From: Chrysochromulina tobinii
Taxonomy: Eukaryota; Haptophyta; Prymnesiales; Chrysochromulinaceae
Direction: 5' to 3'
DNA length: 18,748 bases
Assembly: GCA_001275005.1 (NCBI GenBank)
Contig: JWZX01000496.1
Coordinates: forward strand, 1-18,748
The position numbers and the translations under genes are program-made. The number at the start of each line of letters is the position of its first letter. Position 1 is the stretch's first letter. Positions 9,020 through 15,902 of the stretch are shown piece after piece. Under the pieces are notes generated by a model. The model was given only the letters and a program-made list of their open reading frames with translations, did no database searches and had not been told where the DNA came from.

Positions 9020-9087
9020 ACACCTCGTTCAGTTGTCGGCATGCTCATACAAAATCCAATACAATGTGTACAACGGCTTCTCCTGTT

Positions 9088-9107
9088 GTCCTGACTGAGT
9101 CCTGACT
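9088..9107. repeat. GTCCTGACT direct repeat, 11-bp period
   Basis: GTCCTGACT occurs at 9088-9096 and again at 9099-9107, so the period is 11 bp. It is in non-coding DNA. Confidence 0.6.
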
Positions 9108-9140
9108 CCTGGAAACCGACGTCGACACATCTCACATGCG

Positions 9141-9179
9141 ATGCCATTGATATGCCATTGATGGCGAGCCTTGCTCGCC
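9141..9179. repeat. Exact 11-bp tandem duplication followed by a hairpin
   Basis: ATGCCATTGAT is present twice without a gap (9141-9151 and 9152-9162). Immediately after it, GGCGAG (9163-9168) pairs with CTCGCC (9174-9179) across a 5-base loop. Confidence 0.65.
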
Positions 9180-9580
9180 CGCGTCTCCGGGGTCCGGGCG
9201 GTCCTCCCCTGGCTTCGCTGAGGGTCCGGCGATTCCGGCTGCGAAAGCCGAAACCGTGACCGCACGCGGAGCGAGTCGCCCGGACGGCGCCGGAGCGACG
9301 CCGCGAAGCGCGACCAGGCCGCGTTTCCCGGTTCGGTTTGCGTGCTCGCGGGGCGTGTGCGCGCCCGGCCGTCCTGTTATAAACTTGCTACTTGGGCGTT
9401 GGGGTCAGCCGCGGTATCCGGAGGCGCGTTTTTACTTTGGTCTCTCGTCCCACATTCGACAATTGTCTCGATGTCTCGAGGTGAGCCCCGCGAGGCTATC
9501 GGTCGACCGCTGTGCCATCCACCTTGTGGTCTTTCTATGAGCCACGTACATGTATATATGCAGGGCTGGACGAGGGACAC

Positions 9581-10240
9581 TCACGTCTGCTCGACGAGCA
9601 GGAGCATGCGCAGCGCCGTGACGCCCTCGTTAACCTCGGTGAACTCGGGCTTGCACGTGAGATCGATGGCCTCCTCCTCGATGTTCTTGCGCGCGATCGC
9701 GATCGCCTTGATGGCCTGGTTGGCCGCAGCCGCGCCGATGGCCGTGATCACCATGCGATGGCCCTCACGCGCGAAGCTCGAGATGGCGCCCGCGAGGACC
9801 TTGGCGTCGGTGCCGGAGGCGGCCTTGAGCGCCTGCGCCTCATCCTCGCCGCTGCGCGCGCGGCGCGTCTTCTTGCGGATCAGCAGCAACAGGCCCGTAT
9901 GGCCGTCCTCGAGCTGGAAGAACTCGGGCTGCACGCAGATGTCGATCGACTGCGACTCCTTGAGGAAAGTTCGCGCGATGGCAATGGCCTTTACAGCCTG
10001 GTTGGTCGCCTGCGGACCGATTGCCTGCAGAGTTGGGCAGTCGACGGGCGCACGCGCCTGCGCCGCGATGAGCATCGCAACGTCGCGAGGGTTGGACGAA
10101 TTCCCCATCTTGGTGAGGTTGTTGCCGCGGGCGATGCGGTCGTAAAAGGTGTGGCTCATGTGGTTCGGGGGGCGCTTGGACTGCGTGTCTGGTTGCTCGA
10201 CCGCGTCGTCGCCAGTGGGCCCTCCATCGGAGACGTCCAT
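9581..10240 (-). CDS. Tandem SpoVS-domain protein
   Basis: The product is 219 residues, and its start ATG has G at -3 and +4. SpoVS is a small Alba-like-fold protein of ~85 residues, best known from spore formation in Bacillus and widespread in bacteria. Its biochemical role is unsettled, with nucleic-acid binding proposed from the fold. Two copies are visible here. Domain 1 (~45-122) carries AIGPQATNQAVKAIAIAR at 73-90. Domain 2 (~137-217) carries AIGAAAANQAIKAIAIAR at 167-184. Each is followed by the typical ID(I/L).C.PEF strand and a final hydrophobic strand. The first ~40 residues are acidic and polar with no targeting signal that I recognise. Codon use matches its neighbours and the promoter is shared with an XRCC3-like gene, so this is not bacterial contamination. 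The domain call is strong; the cellular role is unknown. Confidence 0.9.
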   Translation of the reverse strand: MDVSDGGPTGDDAVEQPDTQSKRPPNHMSHTFYDRIARGNNLTKMGNSSNPRDVAMLIAAQARAPVDCPTLQAIGPQATNQAVKAIAIARTFLKESQSIDICVQPEFFQLEDGHTGLLLLIRKKTRRARSGEDEAQALKAASGTDAKVLAGAISSFAREGHRMVITAIGAAAANQAIKAIAIARKNIEEEAIDLTCKPEFTEVNEGVTALRMLLLVEQT

Positions 10241-10441
10241 GACAATGAGTCGTATGTCGCACTCACTCGCGACTACACGAATCCGAGTTCCAACGCGTTG
10301 GCAATTCGGCTTCGCGCAGTGGGGAAATGGAGTGTAGTGCCGCAGAGGATGTGTAGAGCTCGACAGGACGCGCAGTGTCGCCGCACGTTTGCCCAGAATC
10401 GTTCGCGCCGAGTTTGACCCGCGTAGTTCCTAGTGCCCCTC
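10241..10441. promoter_or_regulatory. Bidirectional promoter region, SpoVS / XRCC3-like
   Basis: The two start codons are 201 bp apart and divergent, so both promoters must lie here or overlap the genes. A perfect 12-bp palindrome CCAACGCGTTGG sits at 10290-10301, roughly 50 bp from the SpoVS start and 140 bp from the XRCC3-like start. It is flanked by CCGA and TCGG. It contains ACGCGT, the core of the fungal MluI cell-cycle box. Regulation by such a factor in this organism is speculation. Confidence 0.55.
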
Positions 10442-11374
10442 ATGCCAGGCGCGCCCCCGCCGATCCGGTTTTCCGCGTTTGAGATGCTCGGCCACGCGGG
10501 GCACACTCGGCTGCTCAAGACGGGCTGCCCGCACCTGGACGCCTTCCTCGGCGGCGGCATCGATACGAACGGCATCACCGAGATCGCGGGTGAAGCAGGC
10601 GCGGGCAAGACGCAGCTTGCGCTGCAGCTTACTCTGCAAGCGCAGCTGCCACCGGCCGAGGGCGGGCTTGGCGGCGCCGCCGTGTACTTGTATGGCGGCA
10701 CCGCCAACGTGGAGCCCGCGCTGCGTCGCCTCCATCAGCTCGCGGACGCCTTCGCCAAGCGGCACTGGCGAGTGCAAGCCGACTGCGAGCTGCTCAAGAA
10801 CAATGTGTACGTGCTGCAAATCGAGGACCCGGACGACCTGTGGCGCACGGTGAGCGAGCGCGTGCCGGCGCTCTTGGGCCAGCACTCGGTGCGGCTGCTC
10901 GTCATCGACTCCATCGGCGGTGTGTACCGCGGGCAGGACGAGGAGAGTGCACTGTCCGCACGCACGATGCACGGACAGCGTGCGCAGCAGTTGCTGCGCC
11001 TCGCGGCGAAGCTCAAGGAACTCGCGCACAAGTTCGACATCGCCACGGTCGTCCTGAACCAGGTCGTCGACAAGCCGTCCGACGGGCAGAACCGCCGCAC
11101 GGCAGCTCCCTGGGAGCTCGGGGCTTGCGGCACGCCTGACGGCTCGATGCGCGTTCCCGCGCTTGGCCTCGCATGGAGCTCGTGCGTGAACACGCGCCTC
11201 GTACTCACGCGCAGGGCGGCGAGCGCACTGATGCCTGAGAGTGCCGCCGTCGCGCCGTACGACTCCATGTGGCGCAGGCACTTGCACGTGGCCTTCTCGC
11301 CTCGGCTGCCTATGGGTGCGGAGGCGCCGTTTTGGGTGCGTGAGGAGGGCGTGGTGGGGGCCGTAGCCGCGTAG
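10442..11374 (+). CDS. XRCC3: Rad51-paralogue recombinase, XRCC3-like
   Basis: RecA/Rad51-family ATPase; XRCC3 works with RAD51C in homologous recombination and replication-fork protection in the nucleus. The product is 310 residues from the ATG at 10442. An in-frame TAG at 10424 limits the start; the GTG at 10433 is not needed. Visible motifs are TGCPHLDAFLGGG (27-39), Walker A GEAGAGKT (50-57) preceded by GITEI, and Walker B RLLVIDS (151-157). VVLNQV lies at 203-208, and the PALGLAW(S)x4NTRLVLTR segment (239-257) closes the RecA core. The length is near human XRCC3 (346), with no long N-terminal HhH domain. The order and wording of the motifs fit XRCC3 better than RAD51, DMC1, RAD51B, RAD51C or XRCC2. 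The gene lies head to head with the SpoVS gene and is intronless. Confidence 0.85.
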   Translation: MPGAPPPIRFSAFEMLGHAGHTRLLKTGCPHLDAFLGGGIDTNGITEIAGEAGAGKTQLALQLTLQAQLPPAEGGLGGAAVYLYGGTANVEPALRRLHQLADAFAKRHWRVQADCELLKNNVYVLQIEDPDDLWRTVSERVPALLGQHSVRLLVIDSIGGVYRGQDEESALSARTMHGQRAQQLLRLAAKLKELAHKFDIATVVLNQVVDKPSDGQNRRTAAPWELGACGTPDGSMRVPALGLAWSSCVNTRLVLTRRAASALMPESAAVAPYDSMWRRHLHVAFSPRLPMGAEAPFWVREEGVVGAVAA

Positions 11375-11482
11375 CGTGATTCACTTGCGTCTTTCTGAGA
11401 ATCTCAAAAGAAACGACTCACAAATACCGAATCCGCACTCAGTAGCCCCTTGAATGTACTGGACAATTAACACAGCCCGTCG

Positions 11483-11514
11483 GTCGTCCAGCTGGTGTCG
11501 TCTTAGGACGACAC
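11483..11514. repeat. Two mutually exclusive stem-loops
   Basis: GTGTCGTC (11495-11502) pairs with GACGACAC (11507-11514) over a TTAG loop. The same 3' arm can instead pair through GGACGAC (11506-11512) with GTCGTCC (11483-11489). The two folds compete. Confidence 0.5.
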
Positions 11515-11592
11515 TTTACTACATACAGCGAAGCCGAGCTGAAGACGAGAGTCGAGAGCTACATGTACTCGGAGACGCCGGGAGACGCGCGT

Positions 11593-11641
11593 GTCGCGTG
11601 CCTTGGTTGGTTGAGTGTGCACGTCAACCAAGGCACGCGAC
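11593..11641. repeat. 17-bp perfect inverted repeat with 15-base loop
   Basis: GTCGCGTGCCTTGGTTG (11593-11609) is the exact reverse complement of CAACCAAGGCACGCGAC (11625-11641). The loop contains the palindrome GTGCAC. It lies about 220 bp after the XRCC3-like stop and 50 bp beyond the NHE stop, so either transcript could carry it. Confidence 0.85.
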
Positions 11642-11690
11642 CTAGCCGTGAGGCACGACATCGGACGTAGCGCTTGCGATCAAGCGACGG

Positions 11691-13490
11691 TCAAGCCGAC
11701 ATTTGGTTTGGTAGAGGCTCAGGGCGCGAAAGTCGAGTCCTCACACCTGGCGCCGCGGGGTTTTTCTTGGGGAAATCCTGAGCAACTCCAGGGAACTTTG
11801 TCCGCCACGGCGCAGTTCCATTGTCATGATCATGCATCTCGTGGTATTGGGCGGCCTCGACGTCGGGGTCCACCAGCCAATCCTCAAGCGTCTTGAAGAT
11901 GGTGCCCGCGGCCGGTTTCGCCTCCTCTGTAGGGGGCTCACAGTTCGTGGCGACCTGCATTTGCGAGAGGAGCGTCGGCGTCGCCCCACCAAAGGCAAAC
12001 GTCGTGAAGACAACCACCATCATCGTCGCAGCACGGATGATGTGCTTGTTGTTTGCTGTGCCGCCGTCAGTGTCGCCGGCAACTTGGTAGGCGAGGGCGA
12101 CCGCAATAGCGCCCCGTAGCCCCGAGAACCAGCAGACCACTTGCTGGCCAATGGGGACGACGTGTTCGGGAGAGGGTGCGATACAGTTGAAGAAGTTGAG
12201 GATCGGGAAGACGTGCACCGCGCGCACGGCGACGGCGAGCACGATAACGAACAGGAAGGCTTTATTGGCATCGACCCAATGGAGGGTAGTGCCTTCGAGG
12301 TCTTCATTGGTGATGTACTCGAGCTCTATCGTGATCGCGAGACCGACGAGCAGATACACCGTGTTCTCCGAGAGGGACGCGAACACCTTGAGCAGCTGGT
12401 CGATACCCACGCGTGCCGGGGCGGACAGGTTGGGGCGCGCGTATGCGCGCATCGTGAAGCCCGCAAACATCGACGAGACGATGCCCGAGTTCTCAAACAG
12501 CTCTGCCCCCACAAACGATATGTACGCGACGAGGACGAAGATGATGCACTCGACATGCGGCATGAGATGGGGTTGCTTGCCCATGCCCATCACGCGGAAG
12601 GTGAGCGCCGCAAAGGCGCCGATGGTGCAGCCCACGGTGGCCGAGCCCACGCCCGTGACCACGAAGGCCAAGGAGATCGACTCAATCTCGTCGAATGTGT
12701 TGATGCCGTAGTGCGTGACGGCGCGGAATGAGATGAGAGCGACTGCGTCGTTGAGCACCGACTCGCCCACCACGATTGAGTTTAGGTTCGGGTCGACCTT
12801 GAGCGCCGTGAAGATTGCGAGCGTTGCGACGGGATCGACGGCCGAAATGAGTGCGGCAAACTGGCCCGACTCTGAGAAGCTCAGGTCGATGAGCCAATCG
12901 GTCGAGTCGGAGTAGAGAAAGTACCACGTGACTCCCGTCGAGATGAGTGTGCCAAAGATTGCGAGCGACAGGATCGGGCCAATATTCTTCCAGAAGAGTG
13001 GCATGTTGAGGCTATACCCCGCCTCGAAAATGATCGGCGGCAGAAGGAAGAGGGTGAAAAATGTCGGGTCGAAGAACAGGTTCGCGTCCGTTAGCAACAG
13101 TGCAGGCGGGATCGACGACTTGATCGTCATGCCGACGATGAAGCCAATAATAATCGTAATACCGCACTCAGGGAACCATAAGATGTGGTTCTGATGGAGC
13201 CACGAGCCCGCGCAAAGCGAGATCACGTTGAGGATACATATGCCCACTATGCTGATCGCGAGGAGGTGATCCTGGTGCACATGCTCGTGCGTCAAGCCCG
13301 TCATGGCATGTTCTCCAATTTCATGCAAGGGCGGCGGCGGCGGCGACGGCGGCAGGCTCCTAGCGCCCCACATGATCGATCGCCCCTGCGTGCAGGCTCC
13401 GACAGCCAGCGGCCGAACGTATTGTGGTTTTGGCGCACCGGCGGAGTTGGCTCCGCGGACACTTTGGGGTCTGGGATTAACTTTCCCCAT
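11691..13490 (-). CDS. Na+/H+ exchanger, CPA1/NHE family (NHE8-like)
   Basis: Membrane antiporter exchanging Na+ (or K+) for protons. 599 residues; the start ATG has A at -3 and G at +4. A second Met at residue 63, just before the first membrane segment, is an alternative start. Residues 1-60 are Pro/Arg-rich. Roughly 11-12 hydrophobic segments span ~76-505. Family hallmarks are the amiloride-site strand FFTLFLLPPIIFEAGY (144-159), SAVDPVAT (216-223), the transport-site pair N247-D248 in GESVLNDAVAL, and WFSGLRGAIAVALA (454-467). LPPIIFE and the N-terminal spacing are closer to NHE8 and endomembrane types than to plasma-membrane NHE1, so a Golgi or endosomal location is possible. The cytoplasmic tail is short (~95 residues) and has no recognised regulatory domain. 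The gene has no intron. Family assignment is firm; ion preference and location are inferred. Confidence 0.94.
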   Translation of the reverse strand: MGKVNPRPQSVRGANSAGAPKPQYVRPLAVGACTQGRSIMWGARSLPPSPPPPPLHEIGEHAMTGLTHEHVHQDHLLAISIVGICILNVISLCAGSWLHQNHILWFPECGITIIIGFIVGMTIKSSIPPALLLTDANLFFDPTFFTLFLLPPIIFEAGYSLNMPLFWKNIGPILSLAIFGTLISTGVTWYFLYSDSTDWLIDLSFSESGQFAALISAVDPVATLAIFTALKVDPNLNSIVVGESVLNDAVALISFRAVTHYGINTFDEIESISLAFVVTGVGSATVGCTIGAFAALTFRVMGMGKQPHLMPHVECIIFVLVAYISFVGAELFENSGIVSSMFAGFTMRAYARPNLSAPARVGIDQLLKVFASLSENTVYLLVGLAITIELEYITNEDLEGTTLHWVDANKAFLFVIVLAVAVRAVHVFPILNFFNCIAPSPEHVVPIGQQVVCWFSGLRGAIAVALAYQVAGDTDGGTANNKHIIRAATMMVVVFTTFAFGGATPTLLSQMQVATNCEPPTEEAKPAAGTIFKTLEDWLVDPDVEAAQYHEMHDHDNGTAPWRTKFPGVAQDFPKKNPAAPGVRTRLSRPEPLPNQMSA

Positions 13491-13747
13491 GTTTCCCCCC
13501 CCCCTTCAGTTCAGTTCAGTTCAGTTCCGTTCAGTTCAGTTAGGCTTCCGTTAGGTTGTCTGTTGTTTACGAAGTAACTGAACTGAACTGAACCCCCTTC
13601 AGACGCGAAGGTTAACGAAGTGTACGGTATTTTGTGACGCGAAGTAGGTTAGCATACTACATTACAACCTAATTACAACCGTGATAACTTTGCGGACAGA
13701 ATCCGTTCCGAACTTCCGATCCGAATCTCTCGAGGGTGTCTCGGCGT
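13491..13747. promoter_or_regulatory. Upstream region / 5' leader of the NHE gene
   Basis: This 257-bp spacer lies between the stop of the ankyrin/Met-Gly gene and the start of the NHE gene, both on the minus strand. It must hold the NHE promoter. It carries a run of about 11 C (13494-13504), the TTCAG array with its inverted copy, and repeated ACG(CG)AAG words near 13569, 13601, 13615 and 13636. TAGGTT and AACCTA lie inverted around 13645-13672. No TATA-like element is convincing. Confidence 0.45.
13505..13593. repeat. (TTCAG)7 array and inverted partner
   Basis: Seven pentamers run from 13505 to 13539; the fifth is TTCCG. The segment 13524-13542 pairs with 13575-13593 at 18 of 19 positions around a 32-base loop. 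It lies 15-103 bp upstream of the NHE ATG, so the NHE mRNA leader could fold into a long hairpin. Confidence 0.8.
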
Positions 13748-15863
13748 CTACCGGAACCGGGGGTCCGCGTTAGTTTGGTTCCCGCCGCTGCGGCTCATTC
13801 CGCCGCCCATCATTCCGCCGCCCGTCATGCCGCCACCGCCCATCATGCCGCCGCCCATCGGCGCACCGCCCATCGGCGCACCGCCCATCGGCGCGCCGCC
13901 CATCGGCGCGCCGCCCATCATTCCGCCGCCCATCATTCCGCCGCCCATCATGCCGCCGCCCATCATGCCGCCGCCCATCACGCCACCGCCCATCGGCGCG
14001 CCACCCATTATGCCGCCGCCCATCATGCCGCCGCCCATGCCGCCGCCCATGCCGCCGCTCATGCCGCCCGGCATGCCACCCATCTGGCCGGGCATGCCGC
14101 CACCCATCTGGCCGGGCATGCCGCCGCCTATTTGGCCGGCCATGCCGCCGCCCATTTGGCCGGCCATGCCGCCGCTGCCACCGCCGCGCGCGCCACCGCC
14201 CGATTGCCCCAACATTTGCATGAGCATGCGTTGCTGCGGCGTCCCCCCCATCGCACTGGCAAAAGCACCCATGCCGCCCATCCCCGTCCCCATGCCACCG
14301 CCCATCCCACTGCCCATGCCACCGCCCATCCCACTGCCCATCCCACCGCCCATGCCACCCATGCCTCCCATCTGCGCAGCGACCAAGCCGGGCCCTCTCA
14401 TCCCCATGCCAGCCATACCGGCGCACATGCTGCCTCCGCTGCCCGTCACCCCCATCGCGCCCATGCAGCTGCCGGCGGCGGCGGCCCCCATCCCATTCCC
14501 GGCTACGGCAGGGCCACCCTCGGCCGCCGGCGCCGCCGAGGCCGCGGGCGTGCTGTCCGCCGCGGCCGGCGGCGGCGCCTGTCGCACGGAGCGCAGCGGG
14601 TGCTCGGCGAGTGTCGGTATGGTCATGCCGTCGGCAAAAGGCACGGTGTCGCCACTCCCATCGCGGACGGACCAAGTGTTGTCATCGCTTGCAAAGACCT
14701 CGAGGCGCCCCTGCTCGTCCCACGGGATGCGCGTGCCGTCCATCAGAGGCAATCAATAGGCAATCACGAGGCAATGAACGACACTCAACTGCTCGTCCCA
14801 CGGGATGCGCGTGCAATCCATCAGAGGCAATCACGAGGCCATGAACGACACCCACCTTGGGGACGAGCTCCGCCAGCGACGTGTTGAGCGCCTCGAGCGT
14901 GCTCACCGTACGCCATCCGCCCGAACCAAGCGTGAGCTCGCCCAACGGGCGCAGGCGCACGATCTCTGTGGCATGCAACTTGACCACCACGTCACCCGTC
15001 CCTCTCTCCTGATCCACTTCGAGGCGAGACGAGGCGAACTGCCCCGGCTCGGGCGCGGCCATGCGCGTGCGCGCCACCTTGAGCGGCGGCTGCTGCTGGT
15101 GCTCCCCGTCGGCCGGCCTTTTCTCCGCCGTTGAGGCGGCCATTGAGGCGGCTGCGGCCGCGGCCCTCTCGGCCGCCGCCGCGCTGTCCGCGGCAGCCCT
15201 CTCGGCAGCGGCGGCGAGCTGGGCGGCCCTCTGCTCGGCTGCCTTCTCGGCGGCGGCCTTTGCCTCGGCCGCACGCATCTCGGCCGCCGCAGCCTCGGCT
15301 GCCACCCTCTCGGCCGCCGCCTTCTCTGTGGCCGCCTTCTCAGCCGCTGCTTTCCGGGCAGCCGCCTCTTCCTCAATGAGCTTGGCGACGGCCGCGTTGC
15401 CCAGCACTGTCGCGAGCTCGACCGCGCTCACGCCCGTCGGTCCGGGCTCGATTCTCGCGCCCGCCTTGAGCAGCGATGCGGCGACCGTCTTCGAGCCAGC
15501 GATCACCGCGTGCATGAGCGGCGACAAGCCATCCAGGTCTAGCGCATTGACGTCGGCGCCCGCGGCGATGAGTCTATCGACGCAACGCGTCGCATTCTCG
15601 ATGACCGCGAGCACAAGCGGCGTCTGGCCGCTCTCGCGCTCACGCACGTCCACGCCCGCACCCGCTTCGAGCAGCGCGATGACTGCGGCGAGGTGGTCGA
15701 AGCATGCGGCCGCACAGAGCGGCGTCCGGCCATCGACCGGATGGCCCCAGTCGACGCACGCTCCCTCGCCCACGAGCCGCGTCACGCCGTCTGCTCTCCC
15801 GTGGCGCGCCTCCCAGAAAAGTCCCTCGCTGACCGACGCCGCCGCGCCCGCCTCGGACGCCAT
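13748..15863 (-). CDS. Ankyrin / Ala-rich helix / Met-Gly-rich protein (2 exons)
   Basis: Exons are 15863-14856 and 14710-13748, joined in phase 0 across a GT-AG intron, giving 656 residues. The start ATG has G at -3 and +4. Ankyrin repeats occupy ~12-165 (for example SGQTPLVLAVIENA and DGLSPLMHAVIAG). An Ala/Glu/Lys-rich helix or coiled coil spans ~163-245, then a basic QQQPPLKVARTR stretch that could be a nuclear signal. Residues ~280-367 form a compact domain with GGWRTVSTLEALN (315-327), W348 and VPFADGMTIP (358-367). This pattern resembles small phage hypothetical proteins, and the intron cuts through it. From ~408 to the end the chain is almost only Met and Gly (GGGM and MMGGG units). 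If the intron is retained, translation ends at residue 393 without half of the domain and the tail. Function is unknown; probably protein binding through the ankyrins. Confidence 0.82.
14711..14853. repeat. Tandem dimer filling the intron
   Basis: Copy B is 14711-14787 and copy A is 14789-14853. Without an 11-base insertion in copy B they differ at only about 4 of 65 positions. The 11-base insertion is itself a tandem duplication: AGGCAATCA occurs at 14747-14755 and at 14758-14766. Confidence 0.85.
14711..14855 (-). other. Intron of the ankyrin/Met-Gly gene
   Basis: 145 bp, phase 0. The donor reads CCCCAAG/GTGGGT at 14855 and the acceptor GACGAGCAG/GGGCGC at 14711. Splicing joins K336 to GRLEVF and restores the interrupted domain. 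The length is not a multiple of three, so retention changes the frame. It consists of two tandem copies of one ~65-77-bp unit, each ending in the same CAG acceptor. Confidence 0.75.
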
Positions 15864-15902
15864 GCCACGTGCCCGTCACAACGCGGACGTTGTTGTCAAA
15901 GA
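15864..15902. promoter_or_regulatory. 39-bp gap between divergent start codons
   Basis: All the sequence between the ankyrin/Met-Gly ATG and the CCDC39 ATG is here. It includes CACGTG (15866-15871), an E-box or G-box type hexamer. It also includes the inverted repeat ACAACG-CGGA-CGTTGT (15878-15893). The space is too short for two independent promoters with leaders, so transcription starts or control elements must overlap the opposite gene. Confidence 0.6.

Larger units (their letters stand above)
8654..9580. other. Intergenic: upstream of the PP2C-kinase, downstream of the SpoVS gene
   Basis: No gene is supported. Short open frames here are Arg/Ala/Cys-rich by-products of the GC repeat. The stretch holds the A-free GC tract (8883-9019) and two 11-bp-period tandem duplications (9088-9107 and 9141-9162). 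A hairpin GGCGAG-CCTTG-CTCGCC lies at 9163-9179. The segment 9180-9360 is GC-rich. A TATAAAC string lies at about 9378, but no gene starts nearby. The PP2C-kinase promoter should lie in the first part of this region. Confidence 0.5.
11375..11690. other. Convergent intergenic region with two hairpin systems
   Basis: This spacer lies between the stops of the XRCC3-like and NHE genes. I see no gene. It contains a set of overlapping 7-8 bp stems (11483-11514) and a long perfect hairpin (11593-11641). Confidence 0.55.

Noticed and set aside
9370-9390. TATAAAC string as a promoter of a small RNA gene
   Set aside because: No structured RNA, T-run terminator or internal box pattern could be recognised near it.
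12141-12731. 196-codon + strand frames opposite the NHE gene
   Set aside because: They are antisense by-products of GC-rich coding DNA; the exchanger motifs are unambiguous on the minus strand.
13736-14887. His/Ala-rich (383 codons) and Pro/Met-rich (310 codons) + strand frames
   Set aside because: They arise from the Met/Gly-codon repeat read on the other strand. Neither joins to a recognisable domain, whereas the minus-strand frame does after splicing.
15878-15893. An RFX-type X-box, expected for ciliary genes, in the CCDC39 upstream gap
   Set aside because: The inverted repeat ACAACG-CGGA-CGTTGT has its half-sites in the opposite order to an X-box (GTTRCC...GGYAAC), so I do not call it one.
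15693-15902. N-terminal extension of CCDC39 by 70 codons
   Set aside because: The extension is antisense to the ankyrin exon of the neighbouring gene and looks random. The ATG at 15903 has a strong context and begins CCDC39-like sequence.
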